Shown: positions 34,051 to 42,442 of the stretch, in pieces
How the letters are laid out: each line of letters opens with the position of its first letter
How positions within the stretch are numbered: position 1 is the stretch's first letter
NCBI GenBank assembly: GCA_965662545.1
Contig: CBFIHZ010000031.1
Span: forward strand, 1-48,592
Direction: 5' to 3'
From: CPC320 sp002684375
GTDB taxonomy: Bacteria > Pseudomonadota > Alphaproteobacteria > Rhodobacterales > Rhodobacteraceae
Length of the DNA: 48,592 nt
Notes under the pieces: model-generated
Databases searched by the model: none
Seen by the model: only the letters and a program-made list of their open reading frames with translations
Told to the model about the DNA's origin: nothing
Translations under genes and position numbers: made by a program

Positions 34051-34784
34051 GGCGCGCCTGCCAGCGATCCGTATAAGATCAACCCCGGCGCGGAAGACAC
34101 ATCGTTTTCCAAACGCTCGGCCAAGACTTGCATGCTGTCGCGCAACAGGGTTTGCTCTGGTCTGCTGACATTTTCGGCCAGCATCGCGGGGGTGTCGTGG
34201 GGCAATCCCGCGGCAAACAACCGCTTTGCCAGTACTGGAAAGGTGCGCTTTGGCATGTAGACAACCGTGGTCGCCAGCGGATCGGCCAGCGCCGCCATAT
34301 TCAAATCTTGCGGCAGCGTCCCTGCGATATCGTGACCGGTAACAAATTGTACGCGACGGGCGGTCAATCGTCGTGTCAAGGGGATCATTGCGGCGGCGGC
34401 TGCGGCACTGGCAGTGGTGACACCGGGGATTATTTCAAAATCGATTGCGGCAGCGCGCAGGGCGATGATCTCTTCCTCAAGCCGGCCAAAAATGCCCGGG
34501 TCACCCGATTTCAGTCGCACAACCCGCGCGCCGTTTGCCGCATAATCAACCAGCAATCGGCTGACATGGGTCTGTTTGGGCGAGGTGCGACCGGCGCGCT
34601 TGCCCACTCCGACCAGATCGGCATTGCTGCGGGCGTGGCTGAGGATCGGTCCGGCCGAGAGATCATCGAACAGCACTGCGTCTGCCCGTTGTAGGCAGGC
34701 TACGGCTTTCAGTGTCAAAAGATCGGGGTCGCCGGGACCGGAGCCAACAAAACTGACGAATCCTCGGGCGGAAGCCTGTGTCAT
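34047..34784 (-). CDS. cobA: Uroporphyrinogen-III C-methyltransferase
   Basis: 245 residues. CobA methylates uroporphyrinogen III at C-2 and C-7 to give precorrin-2, the branch from heme into corrin and siroheme synthesis. The motifs are VSFVGSGPGDPDLLTLKAV, DAVLFDDLSA, VRLKSGDPGIFGRLEEE, IPGVTTASAAAAAAMIPLT and VVYMPKR. It is the single-domain CobA form, not fused to CysG or HemD. It overlaps cobB upstream and cobF downstream by 4 bp each. Confidence 0.94.
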   Translation of the reverse strand: MTQASARGFVSFVGSGPGDPDLLTLKAVACLQRADAVLFDDLSAGPILSHARSNADLVGVGKRAGRTSPKQTHVSRLLVDYAANGARVVRLKSGDPGIFGRLEEEIIALRAAAIDFEIIPGVTTASAAAAAAMIPLTRRLTARRVQFVTGHDIAGTLPQDLNMAALADPLATTVVYMPKRTFPVLAKRLFAAGLPHDTPAMLAENVSRPEQTLLRDSMQVLAERLENDVSSAPGLILYGSLAGAP

Positions 34785-36112
34785 GATCCGGCCTCGGCAA
34801 TAAGGTGAAAGAAGGTACCCGTGGTATTGCCGCGGCGCGATCCGGTTTCGGCCACTGGGTTGCCATCCGCATCACTCACGGAAGCAAGTGGCGCATCGGG
34901 TTGCTCAAGGATGCTTGAGTAGTGGTATTCATGACCCCGCAATTTTGCTCCGGCCTGATAGCCCAGCAGCGGCGCGTTCAACTCTGCCTGCCGATAGCCA
35001 AGATGGAATTTGCGTTTCTCATAGCTGGTCACCAACCCCAGTAATCCCGCCATTTTATGAGCGGTCCCCTGCTTGTCGATCAGATGTGTTCCCAAAGCCA
35101 TATAACCGCCACATTCACCGTGGACAGGGCGGCTGTCTGCATGCTGGCGCAGTCCGGCCATAAAATGCTCTGCGGCGGCCAGTTTTCCTGCGTGCAATTC
35201 AGGATATCCGCCTGGCAGCCAGACCAGATCTGCACTTGGGTCTGGTGCTTGATCTGCCAAGGGCGAAAACGGCAGAATTTCGGCGCCCGCGGCCCGCCAT
35301 TGATCTAATAGATGCGGATAAGTGAACGAAAATGCCGCGTCTTGGGCCATTGCTATGCGCTGCGCCGGCGCGGCCGGGCGCAGTTGTGCCGGCGCAGGAG
35401 AGACTTTAGAGGATGTCGCGCCCGCTTTTAGGGCGGCCAAATCAACATTGTCGCGCAGAAACCCCGCGTAGGTGATGATCGCCTGCTCGAGATCGGGATG
35501 TTCAACCGCTTGGACCAGTCCCAGATGCCGTTCGGGCAGCGCCAGATCGCGGTTGCGTGGTAACGATCCCAACACAGTCAGACCGGCGTGTTCCATGCCG
35601 CGGCGGATCAGACGCTCATGACGCGGACTGGCGACTCGGTTCAGAATAACGCCGGCAGAGGGCAGGGCGGTATTATAGCGCGCAAACCCAAGCGCGGTTG
35701 CGGCGGCAGATTGCGCCTGACCACTTACATCAAGCACAAGAACCACCGACCAGCCCATCATGGCGGCGGTCTCCGCACTGGATCCAAAGCCGGTCTCTCC
35801 GGCTGTAGCAACCCCGTCATAAAGCCCCATCGAACCTTCTGCGACACTGATATCCGCCCCTGCCGTTTTCTGGGTCAGACTGTTGATAAGGCGTGGGCCC
35901 ATCGCCCAGCTGTCAAGATTGTAAGAGGCCCGTCCGGCTGCAGCGCGATGAAAGGCGGGATCTATATAGTCCGGCCCGCTTTTGAACGGTTGCACGATCA
36001 GACCGTCTTCGCGCAGGGCGCGCAGCAAGCCCAGCATCACCGTGGTTTTGCCGGTGCCTGAACTGGGGGCTGAAATCATCAGTCCCGGAGGGGGTGTTCT
36101 GAAATTAGTCAT
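34781..36112 (-). CDS. cobB: Hydrogenobyrinic acid a,c-diamide synthase
   Basis: 443 residues. CobB amidates the a and c side chains with glutamine and ATP. The N-terminal part is dethiobiotin-synthetase-like with the P-loop APSSGTGKTTVMLGLLRAL, then KSGPDYIDPAFH and EGSMGLYDG. The C-terminal glutamine amidotransferase has the nucleophile Cys in HGECGGYMALG and ends with HEYHYS. The ATG at 36112 overlaps cobM by 8 bp; the frame is open 33 codons further into cobM, but the family start is MxxFRTPPPGLMISAP-like. Confidence 0.94.
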   Translation of the reverse strand: MTNFRTPPPGLMISAPSSGTGKTTVMLGLLRALREDGLIVQPFKSGPDYIDPAFHRAAAGRASYNLDSWAMGPRLINSLTQKTAGADISVAEGSMGLYDGVATAGETGFGSSAETAAMMGWSVVLVLDVSGQAQSAAATALGFARYNTALPSAGVILNRVASPRHERLIRRGMEHAGLTVLGSLPRNRDLALPERHLGLVQAVEHPDLEQAIITYAGFLRDNVDLAALKAGATSSKVSPAPAQLRPAAPAQRIAMAQDAAFSFTYPHLLDQWRAAGAEILPFSPLADQAPDPSADLVWLPGGYPELHAGKLAAAEHFMAGLRQHADSRPVHGECGGYMALGTHLIDKQGTAHKMAGLLGLVTSYEKRKFHLGYRQAELNAPLLGYQAGAKLRGHEYHYSSILEQPDAPLASVSDADGNPVAETGSRRGNTTGTFFHLIAEAGS

Positions 36113-36881
36113 GGGATTGGCCTTTGGCAGATTGTGGGCGAAAGCGCCGGTCATAATCGCTGGCATACAGGCAGCTTTCGTCAAAGCCTTCTCCAGCCAG
36201 TGCAGGGCCAACGAGGATCAGCGCGGTACGTTCAATCTTGGTCTGCATTGCCTTTTTTAGCGTGCCCAGCGTGGCGCGGATAATCTGTTGCTCGGGCCAG
36301 CTGGCGCGGTACACCACGGCCACTGGGCAATTCATGCCGTACCCGGGCTGAAGATCTGCCAGCACCTGATCGAGATTATGGATCGATAGATGGATCGCCA
36401 GCGTTGCGCCTGTGGCAGCAAAATTGTGCAGGCTTTCGCCTTTGGGCATGGCCGACGCGCGGCCCGGGGTGCGGGTCAACACCACCGATTGAGCCAGCCC
36501 CGGGAGAGTCAACTCGGTGCCAAGTGCTGCTGCGGCGGCGGCAAAAGACGGCACGCCAGGCGTGATGGAGACTGCGATGCCAGCACTGCGCAAGCGGCGC
36601 AGTTGTTCGCCCATTGCCGACCACACGGACAGGTCGCCCGAATGCAGGCGGGCGACGTCGTGACCATCGACCTCGGCGCGGCGACATTCATCGATAATCG
36701 CGTCCAGATCTAGTGGCGCGGTGTTGATAATCCGCGCATTTGGGGGGCAATGTGCCAAAAGGGCCTCGGGAATGAGCGATCCTGCATATAAGCATACCGG
36801 ACAGGCAGCGATCAGATCGCGTCCTCGCAGGGTCAACAGGTCCGGAGCACCGGGCCCGGCACCGATAAAATGCACTGTCAT
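36105..36881 (-). CDS. cobM: Precorrin-4 C11-methyltransferase
   Basis: 258 residues. CobM methylates C-11 of precorrin-4 to give precorrin-5. It shows VHFIGAGPGAPDLLTLRGRDLI, CLYAGSLIPEALLAHCPPNA, ARLHSGDLSVWSAMGEQ, the ITPGVPSFAAAAAALG motif and VLTRTPGRASAMP. The true start is ATG 36881-36879. A near-identical copy of the start region lies 17 bp upstream; its ATG at 36898 opens a 6-codon ORF that stops on the cobM start. The good ribosome site (GAGGGAGG) is placed for that upstream copy, so cobM is probably translated by reinitiation. Confidence 0.94.
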   Translation of the reverse strand: MTVHFIGAGPGAPDLLTLRGRDLIAACPVCLYAGSLIPEALLAHCPPNARIINTAPLDLDAIIDECRRAEVDGHDVARLHSGDLSVWSAMGEQLRRLRSAGIAVSITPGVPSFAAAAAALGTELTLPGLAQSVVLTRTPGRASAMPKGESLHNFAATGATLAIHLSIHNLDQVLADLQPGYGMNCPVAVVYRASWPEQQIIRATLGTLKKAMQTKIERTALILVGPALAGEGFDESCLYASDYDRRFRPQSAKGQSHD

Positions 36882-36898
36882 TTATAATGCACTGTCAT
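36878..36898 (-). CDS. 6-codon leader ORF before cobM
   Basis: ATG at 36898 opens M-T-V-H-Y-K and stops at TGA 36880-36878, overlapping the cobM ATG (ATGA). Its own ATG overlaps the cobE stop (TAATG). It arose by a tandem duplication of about 17 bp covering the cobM start: the same 13 bases occur at 36869-36881 and 36886-36898. GAGGGAGG lies 6 bases before this upstream ATG. It may only pass ribosomes on to cobM. Confidence 0.5.
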   Translation of the reverse strand: MTVHYK

Positions 36899-37266
36899 TA
36901 TGTGCCTCCCTCTGCGACCGCGCAGGTTGCCGTCCTATCGTGAGAAACCTGCCGTGTCGAGATCAGACGTGCCCCCGTGCCCGCTGCGCTAAGGGCTGCG
37001 GCTTCGGCCACGCTGCCTGTCTTGCGCAGCTGTTGTACGCGTGGGCTGTGGCTGGCGGTTTTGGGTTGGTTTAAATTCTCTGCTGTCACGGCGATCACTG
37101 GTAGATTGAGGTCGTTGGCGAGCGCGCGCAGGCAGGCGGCCTCGGCTTTGTCTGCGGGTGTTGCAAGCGCCGTGAGCCGATGGCTCTGCGCGGTGCGGTG
37201 CAAGGCATCGCGCAGACTGTCCAATCCGGCGCTGCCGCGAAATCCGAAACCGGCAATCACCTGCAT
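36898..37266 (-). CDS. cobE: Cobalamin biosynthesis protein CobE
   Basis: 122 residues, equivalent to the C-terminal domain of CbiG. CobE is needed for cobalamin synthesis in the aerobic pathway, but its exact reaction is unclear. Visible motifs are QVIAGFGFRGSAGLDSLRDAL, LATPADKAEAACLRALANDLNLPVIAV and VQQLRKTGSVAEAAALSAAG, which end the CbiG_C domain. The ATG at 37266 has GGAG nine bases upstream and overlaps cobL by 10 bp; an in-frame GTG/ATG at 37281 is less likely. Its stop overlaps the leader ORF of cobM. Confidence 0.88.
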   Translation of the reverse strand: MQVIAGFGFRGSAGLDSLRDALHRTAQSHRLTALATPADKAEAACLRALANDLNLPVIAVTAENLNQPKTASHSPRVQQLRKTGSVAEAAALSAAGTGARLISTRQVSHDRTATCAVAEGGT

Positions 37267-38471
37267 TTTACGGCACTCCATTGAGAGACCGGATAGCTTG
37301 CCTTCCAGCTGTGCTTGGTGCCCAACGGGGTGGCGTTTGACACCTCAATCCGTATCAGTGAGCCACCGGTCTTGGCGTGCCATTTCGACAGCAGCGTATC
37401 TGTTTCCAATGTGACCGAATTGGCCACCACTCGGGTTCCAGCTGGCAGGTGCTGCCAAAGCGATTGTAATAACGCCTCGGACAGACCGCCGCCGATAAAG
37501 ACTGCGTCGGGCGGTTCTTTGGCAGGTCTGCAGCGGAGAAACTCAAGCGCAGTGCCCTCAAATAACTGCAGGCGGTCCGCCCCCAGAGTGTTGGCGTTAT
37601 AGCGGATGCGGGCTGCCCTTTCGCTGTTGTGTTCGATTGCGGTGGTGCGGTTGGCTGGGTGCCCGAGCATCCACTCGATGCCGATGGCCCCTGATCCGGC
37701 GCCGATGTCCCAAAGATGCTCCCCAGGCCGGGGCGCCAGCGTCGATAAGGTAATGGCGCGGATCGGGCGTTTGGTGATCTGGCCGTCATGGTCGAATACA
37801 TCGTCCGATAGGCCGCTGCTGACGGGCAGGGGGCTGCCGGACCCGTTGACAATGAGCGCGGCGCAAACTGGGTGTTGGATATCTGCGAAGTCAAGCCCGT
37901 CTGCGGTGGTGCAACGCACCCGTTCACGGGGCCCGCCCATAGCCTCCATCACCCACAGTTGCGACGCACCAAATCCGGCATCCGTTATATAAGTCGCCAG
38001 CTTTGCGACCGCTGCGCCATCGCGCAGTAAAATCAAAAGCCGCGCGTCAGCGTGTAAGGCGGGTCTCAGACGCTGCAAAGGGGCCGCATGCAGGCCGAAG
38101 ACAGGGGTTTTTTCCAGTGGCCATCCCAGATGGGCCGCGGCGCGTGAGGCCACAGAAGGGGCAGGCAGTGCCCGCCATTCTGTTCGCTCAAGATGCCGCA
38201 CTAAGACTGACCCGGCACCAAACCAGAACGGATCCCCCGAGGCCAGAACCACCACATTACACCCCCTGAGTGCCAACAGGGGTTGGATGCCATCGGCAAA
38301 CGGCACAGGCCATACTCGGATCTCTGCGGCAAGATCTGGCAGTAAGTCTAGATGTCGGGCTGCACCGGTGACGATGGTTGCGGCTGCCAACGCTTCTTGG
38401 CTTGCGTTCGACAGGCCCGATAGTCCATCTTCGCCCAACCCGATAATGGTCAACCAAGGAGCTTCAGCCAT
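37257..38471 (-). CDS. cobL: Precorrin-6Y C5,15-methyltransferase (decarboxylating)
   Basis: 404 residues with two fused domains. The N-terminal CbiE part (about 1-200) has WLTIIGLGEDGLSGL, NVVVLASGDPFWFGAG and VFGLHAAPLQRLRP. The C-terminal CbiT part (about 215-404) is a Rossmann methyltransferase with LWDIGAGSGAIGIEWML. It methylates C-5 and C-15 and decarboxylates the acetate at C-12. The ATG at 38471 is used because it matches the family start; a GTG at 38501 is in frame. That ATG shares two bases with the divergent cobK ATG (CATG), so its promoter or upstream transcript must cross cobK. Confidence 0.93.
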   Translation of the reverse strand: MAEAPWLTIIGLGEDGLSGLSNASQEALAAATIVTGAARHLDLLPDLAAEIRVWPVPFADGIQPLLALRGCNVVVLASGDPFWFGAGSVLVRHLERTEWRALPAPSVASRAAAHLGWPLEKTPVFGLHAAPLQRLRPALHADARLLILLRDGAAVAKLATYITDAGFGASQLWVMEAMGGPRERVRCTTADGLDFADIQHPVCAALIVNGSGSPLPVSSGLSDDVFDHDGQITKRPIRAITLSTLAPRPGEHLWDIGAGSGAIGIEWMLGHPANRTTAIEHNSERAARIRYNANTLGADRLQLFEGTALEFLRCRPAKEPPDAVFIGGGLSEALLQSLWQHLPAGTRVVANSVTLETDTLLSKWHAKTGGSLIRIEVSNATPLGTKHSWKASYPVSQWSAVKCR

Positions 38472-39225
38472 GCCGCCTAACCTGCTTATTCTGGGGGGCA
38501 CCCTCGAGGCCAGTGCGCTGGCCGGTGCGGTTGCCGAAAAGGGTATGACGGCGACCCTGTCTTATGCCGGCCGTGTGGAGCGTCTGAAAGAGCAGCCGAT
38601 CCCGCGTCGGGTCGGCGGCTTTGGGGGCGTTTGCGGTTTGGCGCAGTATCTCAGGGATCACAAAATCACCCATGTGGTTGACGCTACGCATCCTTTTGCG
38701 GCCCAGATGAGTGAAAATGCGGTGGTGGCCTGTCGACAAACTGCGACCCGGTTGTTGGCTTTGACGCGCCCGCCGTGGTGCAAGAAAGCAGGAGATGATT
38801 GGCAGAATGTCCGCGATATTGCCGCGGCTGTCACGGCGCTTTCGGGGCCGGCAAAGCGGGTTATGTTGGCTATTGGGCGCATGCATCTGGCTCAGTTCAG
38901 CCCCTGTCCACAGCATCAATATCTGTTGCGGTTGGTCGATGCGCCCGATGTGCCGCCGCCACTGCCGCATCACCGTATCATAATCTCGCGCGGGCCGTTT
39001 ACTGTTGCTGGGGATGCCGCTTTGTTGCAAGACCATGATATCGAACTGGTGGTGGCCAAAAATTCCGGTGGTAGCGGGGCACAGGCCAAGATATTGGCGG
39101 CGCGCCAACTTGGCCTGCCGGTTTTGATGATCGACCGTCCGGTTTTGTCGCCGCGAGACGAGGTTGGCTCGGTGGACGCGGTGCTGGATTGGCTGGCTCA
39201 TGACGGCACCGAGCGCGGGGTATAG
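38470..39225 (+). CDS. cobK: Precorrin-6A reductase
   Basis: 251 residues. CobK reduces precorrin-6A to precorrin-6B with NADPH. It has LLILGGTLEASALAGAVAEKG, THVVDATHPFAAQMSENAVVACR, LLALTRPPW, VMLAIGRMHLAQF and LVVAKNSGGSGAQAKILAARQLGLPVLMIDRP. It is the only cob gene here on the plus strand. AAGGAG lies 9 bases before the ATG, inside the cobL coding region. Its start codon overlaps the cobL start codon, and its 3' end overlaps the 3' end of cobJ by 28 bp. The gene is thus fully antisense to the operon transcript if that runs from cobJ into cobL. Confidence 0.93.
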   Translation: MPPNLLILGGTLEASALAGAVAEKGMTATLSYAGRVERLKEQPIPRRVGGFGGVCGLAQYLRDHKITHVVDATHPFAAQMSENAVVACRQTATRLLALTRPPWCKKAGDDWQNVRDIAAAVTALSGPAKRVMLAIGRMHLAQFSPCPQHQYLLRLVDAPDVPPPLPHHRIIISRGPFTVAGDAALLQDHDIELVVAKNSGGSGAQAKILAARQLGLPVLMIDRPVLSPRDEVGSVDAVLDWLAHDGTERGV

Positions 39226-39956
39226 ACCAGCGGCGGTTTGTCCACCCGTTCAATCAGTCGTGTGGTGCTTGAGCCGAGCAACACAACAGTGCGCATATCG
39301 GCCATCTCCGGAGTGGCGTTCTGCAGGGGCAAAATGTTGATCGCTTCGGCCTCGGTGCTGACGGCGCGGGCAAATATGATCGGCCTTTGATTATCGCACA
39401 GCTGCTGCAACAACCGCAGGGCCCGCCCAAAGCCCTCGGGGCGGGCGTTTGAGCGTGGATTGTAAAATCCCATTGCAAAATCAGCCTCAACTGCGAGGCG
39501 CAAGCGCTTTTCGATCAAGGTCCACGGTTTCAGGTTGTCGCTGAGGTTGATGGCGCAGAAGTCATGCCCAAGCGGAGCCCCACATCGCGCCGCAGCCGCC
39601 AGCATGGCGGTGATGCCGGGCAACACCCTGATGTCGAGATCGCGCCAGAGTGCGGGTCCCACCTCGATCGCTTCAAAAACAGCCGAGGCCATGGCAAAGA
39701 CGCCTGGATCGCCTGATGAAACCACCACGACCCTGTGGCCTTCACCGGCCAGTTGCAGCGCGTGTTGAGCGCGCTCCAACTCGACCCGATTGTCGCTTGC
39801 GATTAGGTTAAGCCCCGGTCGAGGCGGTATTCTGGCCACATAGGGTATATAGCCGATTACATCGGTGGCCATGGCTAATGCTTCGGTCACCTCTGGGGTG
39901 ATCAAAGTGTCATGCCCGGGGCCCAGACCTGCGATGACAAGCGTGCCTTTCGTCAT
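39198..39956 (-). CDS. cobJ: Precorrin-3B C17-methyltransferase
   Basis: 252 residues. CobJ methylates C-17 and contracts the ring to give precorrin-4. It reads LVIAGLGPGHDTLITPEVTEAL, VIGYIPYVARI, VVVVSSGDPGVFAMASAVFEA, LPGITAMLAAAARCGAPLGHDFCAINLSDNLKPW and FYNPRSNARP. It is the single-domain form. It overlaps cobI by 4 bp upstream and meets cobK tail to tail. Confidence 0.95.
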   Translation of the reverse strand: MTKGTLVIAGLGPGHDTLITPEVTEALAMATDVIGYIPYVARIPPRPGLNLIASDNRVELERAQHALQLAGEGHRVVVVSSGDPGVFAMASAVFEAIEVGPALWRDLDIRVLPGITAMLAAAARCGAPLGHDFCAINLSDNLKPWTLIEKRLRLAVEADFAMGFYNPRSNARPEGFGRALRLLQQLCDNQRPIIFARAVSTEAEAINILPLQNATPEMADMRTVVLLGSSTTRLIERVDKPPLVYTPRSVPS

Positions 39957-40681
39957 GGCCGTCGCCCCTGACCATGGACGATAACGATCGAAAAATACGG
40001 GCTGGTGGTGTCGTCGACCTCACTCAGGCGGCTGACTTTCTCATTGGGCATGGTGGCGTGCTCCACCAGCCATGCCGAACCCAGCCGACCTGCGCGATCA
40101 ATTGCGCTGCGGACTTTCTCTAGATTTCGACCAATTTTCATCACCACCAGCGCATCCGAGCGCGCCATATAATCGGCGAGGGTATCTTCGGGCAATGTCC
40201 CCATGAGCACGGTCAAGATGTCATCGCCCCAGGTGATCGGGCTGCCAGTTGCCGTCCAGGCCCCCGACATGCCGGTAATGGCCGGGACAACCTGTACCTG
40301 CGCCTGATCTTTGAGCCGGCTGTGCAGATGCATGAAAGAGCCATAGAAAAAGGGATCGCCCTCGCAGAGCACCACGACGTCCTGGCCCGTGCGCAGCAGA
40401 CCCAGCAGATGCGTGGTACACTCGGTGTAAAAGGCGCCAAGAATTTCATTATAGCGCGGATCACTGAGCGGGATTTCGGTGGTGACAGGATATTCCATTG
40501 CAAATTCGCAGGCCTGTGGGTCTAGCAAACCTTCTGCGATGCGTCGCGCTTGTCCAAGACGCCCGGCTTTGCGAAAATAAGCCACATGAGCGGTCGCACC
40601 CAAAAGCCGGTGGGCGCGCAGGCTCAACAGGTCAGGATCGCCCGGACCAAGGCCAACGCCGTATAGGGTTCCTGCGGTCAT
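39953..40681 (-). CDS. cobI: Precorrin-2 C20-methyltransferase
   Basis: 242 residues. CobI methylates C-20 of precorrin-2 to give precorrin-3A. It shows TLYGVGLGPGDPDLLSLRAHRLL, FAMEYPVTTEIPLSDPRYNE, VVVLCEGDPFFYGSFMHLHSRL and VVPAITGMSGAWTATGSPITWGDD. The ATG at 40681 forms an ATGA overlap with the cobH stop; a 33-codon extension within cobH is not family-like. Confidence 0.95.
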   Translation of the reverse strand: MTAGTLYGVGLGPGDPDLLSLRAHRLLGATAHVAYFRKAGRLGQARRIAEGLLDPQACEFAMEYPVTTEIPLSDPRYNEILGAFYTECTTHLLGLLRTGQDVVVLCEGDPFFYGSFMHLHSRLKDQAQVQVVPAITGMSGAWTATGSPITWGDDILTVLMGTLPEDTLADYMARSDALVVMKIGRNLEKVRSAIDRAGRLGSAWLVEHATMPNEKVSRLSEVDDTTSPYFSIVIVHGQGRRP

Positions 40682-41307
40682 TCTTTTCGGCTCGCAACCG
40701 CGTTGATCGCGGCGACGGTGATCGCGCTGCCCCCCAATCGGCCGTGTATGGTGCAGCAGGGTACCGGTTGCGTCTGCCAAAGCGCGTCTTTGGATTCGAT
40801 TGCACCGACAAAACCGACCGGGCAGCCAATGATTGCTGCGGGGCGCGGGCAGTCGGGGTCTTCCAGCATATTAAGCAAGTGGAACAACGCGGTTGGAGCA
40901 TTGCCAATTGCCACCACGGCACCCTTGAGATGAGGCCGCCACAGTTCCAGCGCGGCGGCAGACCTGGTGTTCTGCATCTTGGCAGCAAGATCTCTTACAG
41001 GGTCGGCATGTAGCGTACAGATTACCTCGTTGCCCGCGGGTAGGCGCGCGCGGGTTACCCCTTCGCTGACCATACGGGCGTCGCAAAGAATTGGGGCGCC
41101 GGCTTCGAGTGCTGCGCGGGCGCTTTGAGAAAACGTTGGCGAGATGGCAACATGAGCAGCCAGATCGACCATCCCGGCGGCATGGATCATCCGCACAGCA
41201 ATTGGCTCGTCATCGGGTGCAAAACGTTCCAGATCGGCTTCTGCCCTGATGGTTGCAAAAGATTGCAGATAAATGGCAGCGCCGTCGGTTTGGTATTCAA
41301 AGGGCAT
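40678..41307 (-). CDS. cobH: Precorrin-8X methylmutase
   Basis: 209 residues. CobH moves a methyl group from C-11 to C-12 to form hydrogenobyrinic acid. It has the family start MPFEYQTDGAAIYLQSFATIRAEADL, with the active His in VRMIHAAGMVDLA near residue 40, and CPVGFVGAIESKDAL near the end. The ATG at 41307 lies inside the cobG end (11-bp overlap); an in-frame start 12 bp earlier is possible. Confidence 0.95.
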   Translation of the reverse strand: MPFEYQTDGAAIYLQSFATIRAEADLERFAPDDEPIAVRMIHAAGMVDLAAHVAISPTFSQSARAALEAGAPILCDARMVSEGVTRARLPAGNEVICTLHADPVRDLAAKMQNTRSAAALELWRPHLKGAVVAIGNAPTALFHLLNMLEDPDCPRPAAIIGCPVGFVGAIESKDALWQTQPVPCCTIHGRLGGSAITVAAINAVASRKE

Positions 41308-42442
41308 GACAGGTCTCATTGGTTAGTTTCAGCACGTCGGCTGCGCTTAGGTCAGAGCGTTTGGGCTGATCCCACGAACACCCGTTGCGAACAAGATCAA
41401 ACTTGCCAGCCCGGCCAACCAAAGTGATTTCGGCTTTGCGGGGCAGCGCGCAGCCTTTGCTGCAGCCCGAGACATGTACGCTGCGCGAGGTTCGCTTTGA
41501 CAGTGCATAGGCCAGATCACGGGTTTCCACTGATGCGGCGCTACAAGCGGGCGCGCCGGGACAGGCAGAGACGTTTAATTCTGCGGCTTCGGGGTGGTTG
41601 ATAAACCCTTGCCACGGACCAGAGGTGCTTGTTTCAAGCACAAACAGACGCCAAGGGGTCAGACGCACGCCGGTGGCACCGCTGCCGCGGATAAGGGTTT
41701 CAAACGCACAGGCATCAATCTGGCCAAAGGCAGCACCCAAGACATACCCTAACGGGTGAGGACCGGGCACCAAAGCGTTGCGCGTTTCAGCAGGCGCTTT
41801 TTGGCACCAAACCGCAGGCAAGGGGCGCGTGTTCAGAAGTTGTGCCATACGCACCGATTGCCCTTTTGCGGCTTGCACAAACCAATGAGCGAGCTCCAAA
41901 GCCATCTCGACGGCTGTCTCAATACACACTGGACGCCCCAGCGTTGCCCCATCTGCCCTTAGTAAAAGGCCCCCGGAAAGGTCGCGTTCAATGCGGACAT
42001 CTGCGGATGCTGTGGTCAGCACCGGAGCGCTGCCAGTGTCCACCGCAAAGCCAAATTTTGTTGGCAGCGCAGGCAGCGCATCAAGCCGCCGGGTTAGGGC
42101 TAACGTCAAAGTATATGTGTCATCATCTGCCGCCCAATCCGGCGCAATAAGAATATTGCGACGCGCCTCAATTTCAGGAGCGTCATCCAGCAAATTGAGT
42201 TCTGTCAGTTCGGCCATCAGCGTATCATAAGTTGTGTCACTGATGCCTCTGATTTGTAGGTTGCCGCGACTGGTCAGATCAATTGTGCCATTGCCAAAAC
42301 GCTGTGAGGCTTGACTAAGGCCCAAAGCCTGTTTGGCATTCAGGCGGGCAAAGCGTGGTCGGACCCGTACAATTAGCCCGTCGCCGGATTGCATCGGTTG
42401 ATAGGCTCCGGGACACCAGCCTTTGGCGACGGGTCTGGTCAT
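41297..42442 (-). CDS. cobG: Precorrin-3B synthase
   Basis: 381 residues, sulfite/nitrite-reductase fold. CobG is the oxygen-dependent monooxygenase that hydroxylates C-20 and forms the lactone, the defining aerobic step. The N-terminal half has IDLTSRGNLQIRGISD; the C-terminal half has the Fe-S cysteines in CPGAPACSAAS and SGCSKGCALPRKAEITLVG. It overlaps cobN upstream by 4 bp. Its presence shows that this is the aerobic and not the anaerobic (CbiH60-type) route. Confidence 0.93.
   Translation of the reverse strand: MTRPVAKGWCPGAYQPMQSGDGLIVRVRPRFARLNAKQALGLSQASQRFGNGTIDLTSRGNLQIRGISDTTYDTLMAELTELNLLDDAPEIEARRNILIAPDWAADDDTYTLTLALTRRLDALPALPTKFGFAVDTGSAPVLTTASADVRIERDLSGGLLLRADGATLGRPVCIETAVEMALELAHWFVQAAKGQSVRMAQLLNTRPLPAVWCQKAPAETRNALVPGPHPLGYVLGAAFGQIDACAFETLIRGSGATGVRLTPWRLFVLETSTSGPWQGFINHPEAAELNVSACPGAPACSAASVETRDLAYALSKRTSRSVHVSGCSKGCALPRKAEITLVGRAGKFDLVRNGCSWDQPKRSDLSAADVLKLTNETCHAL

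Noticed and set aside
38464..39201. 245-codon minus-strand ORF opposite cobK
   Set aside because: It would close the gap between cobJ and cobL on the minus strand, but cobK on the plus strand has full family motifs, so this ORF is its shadow.
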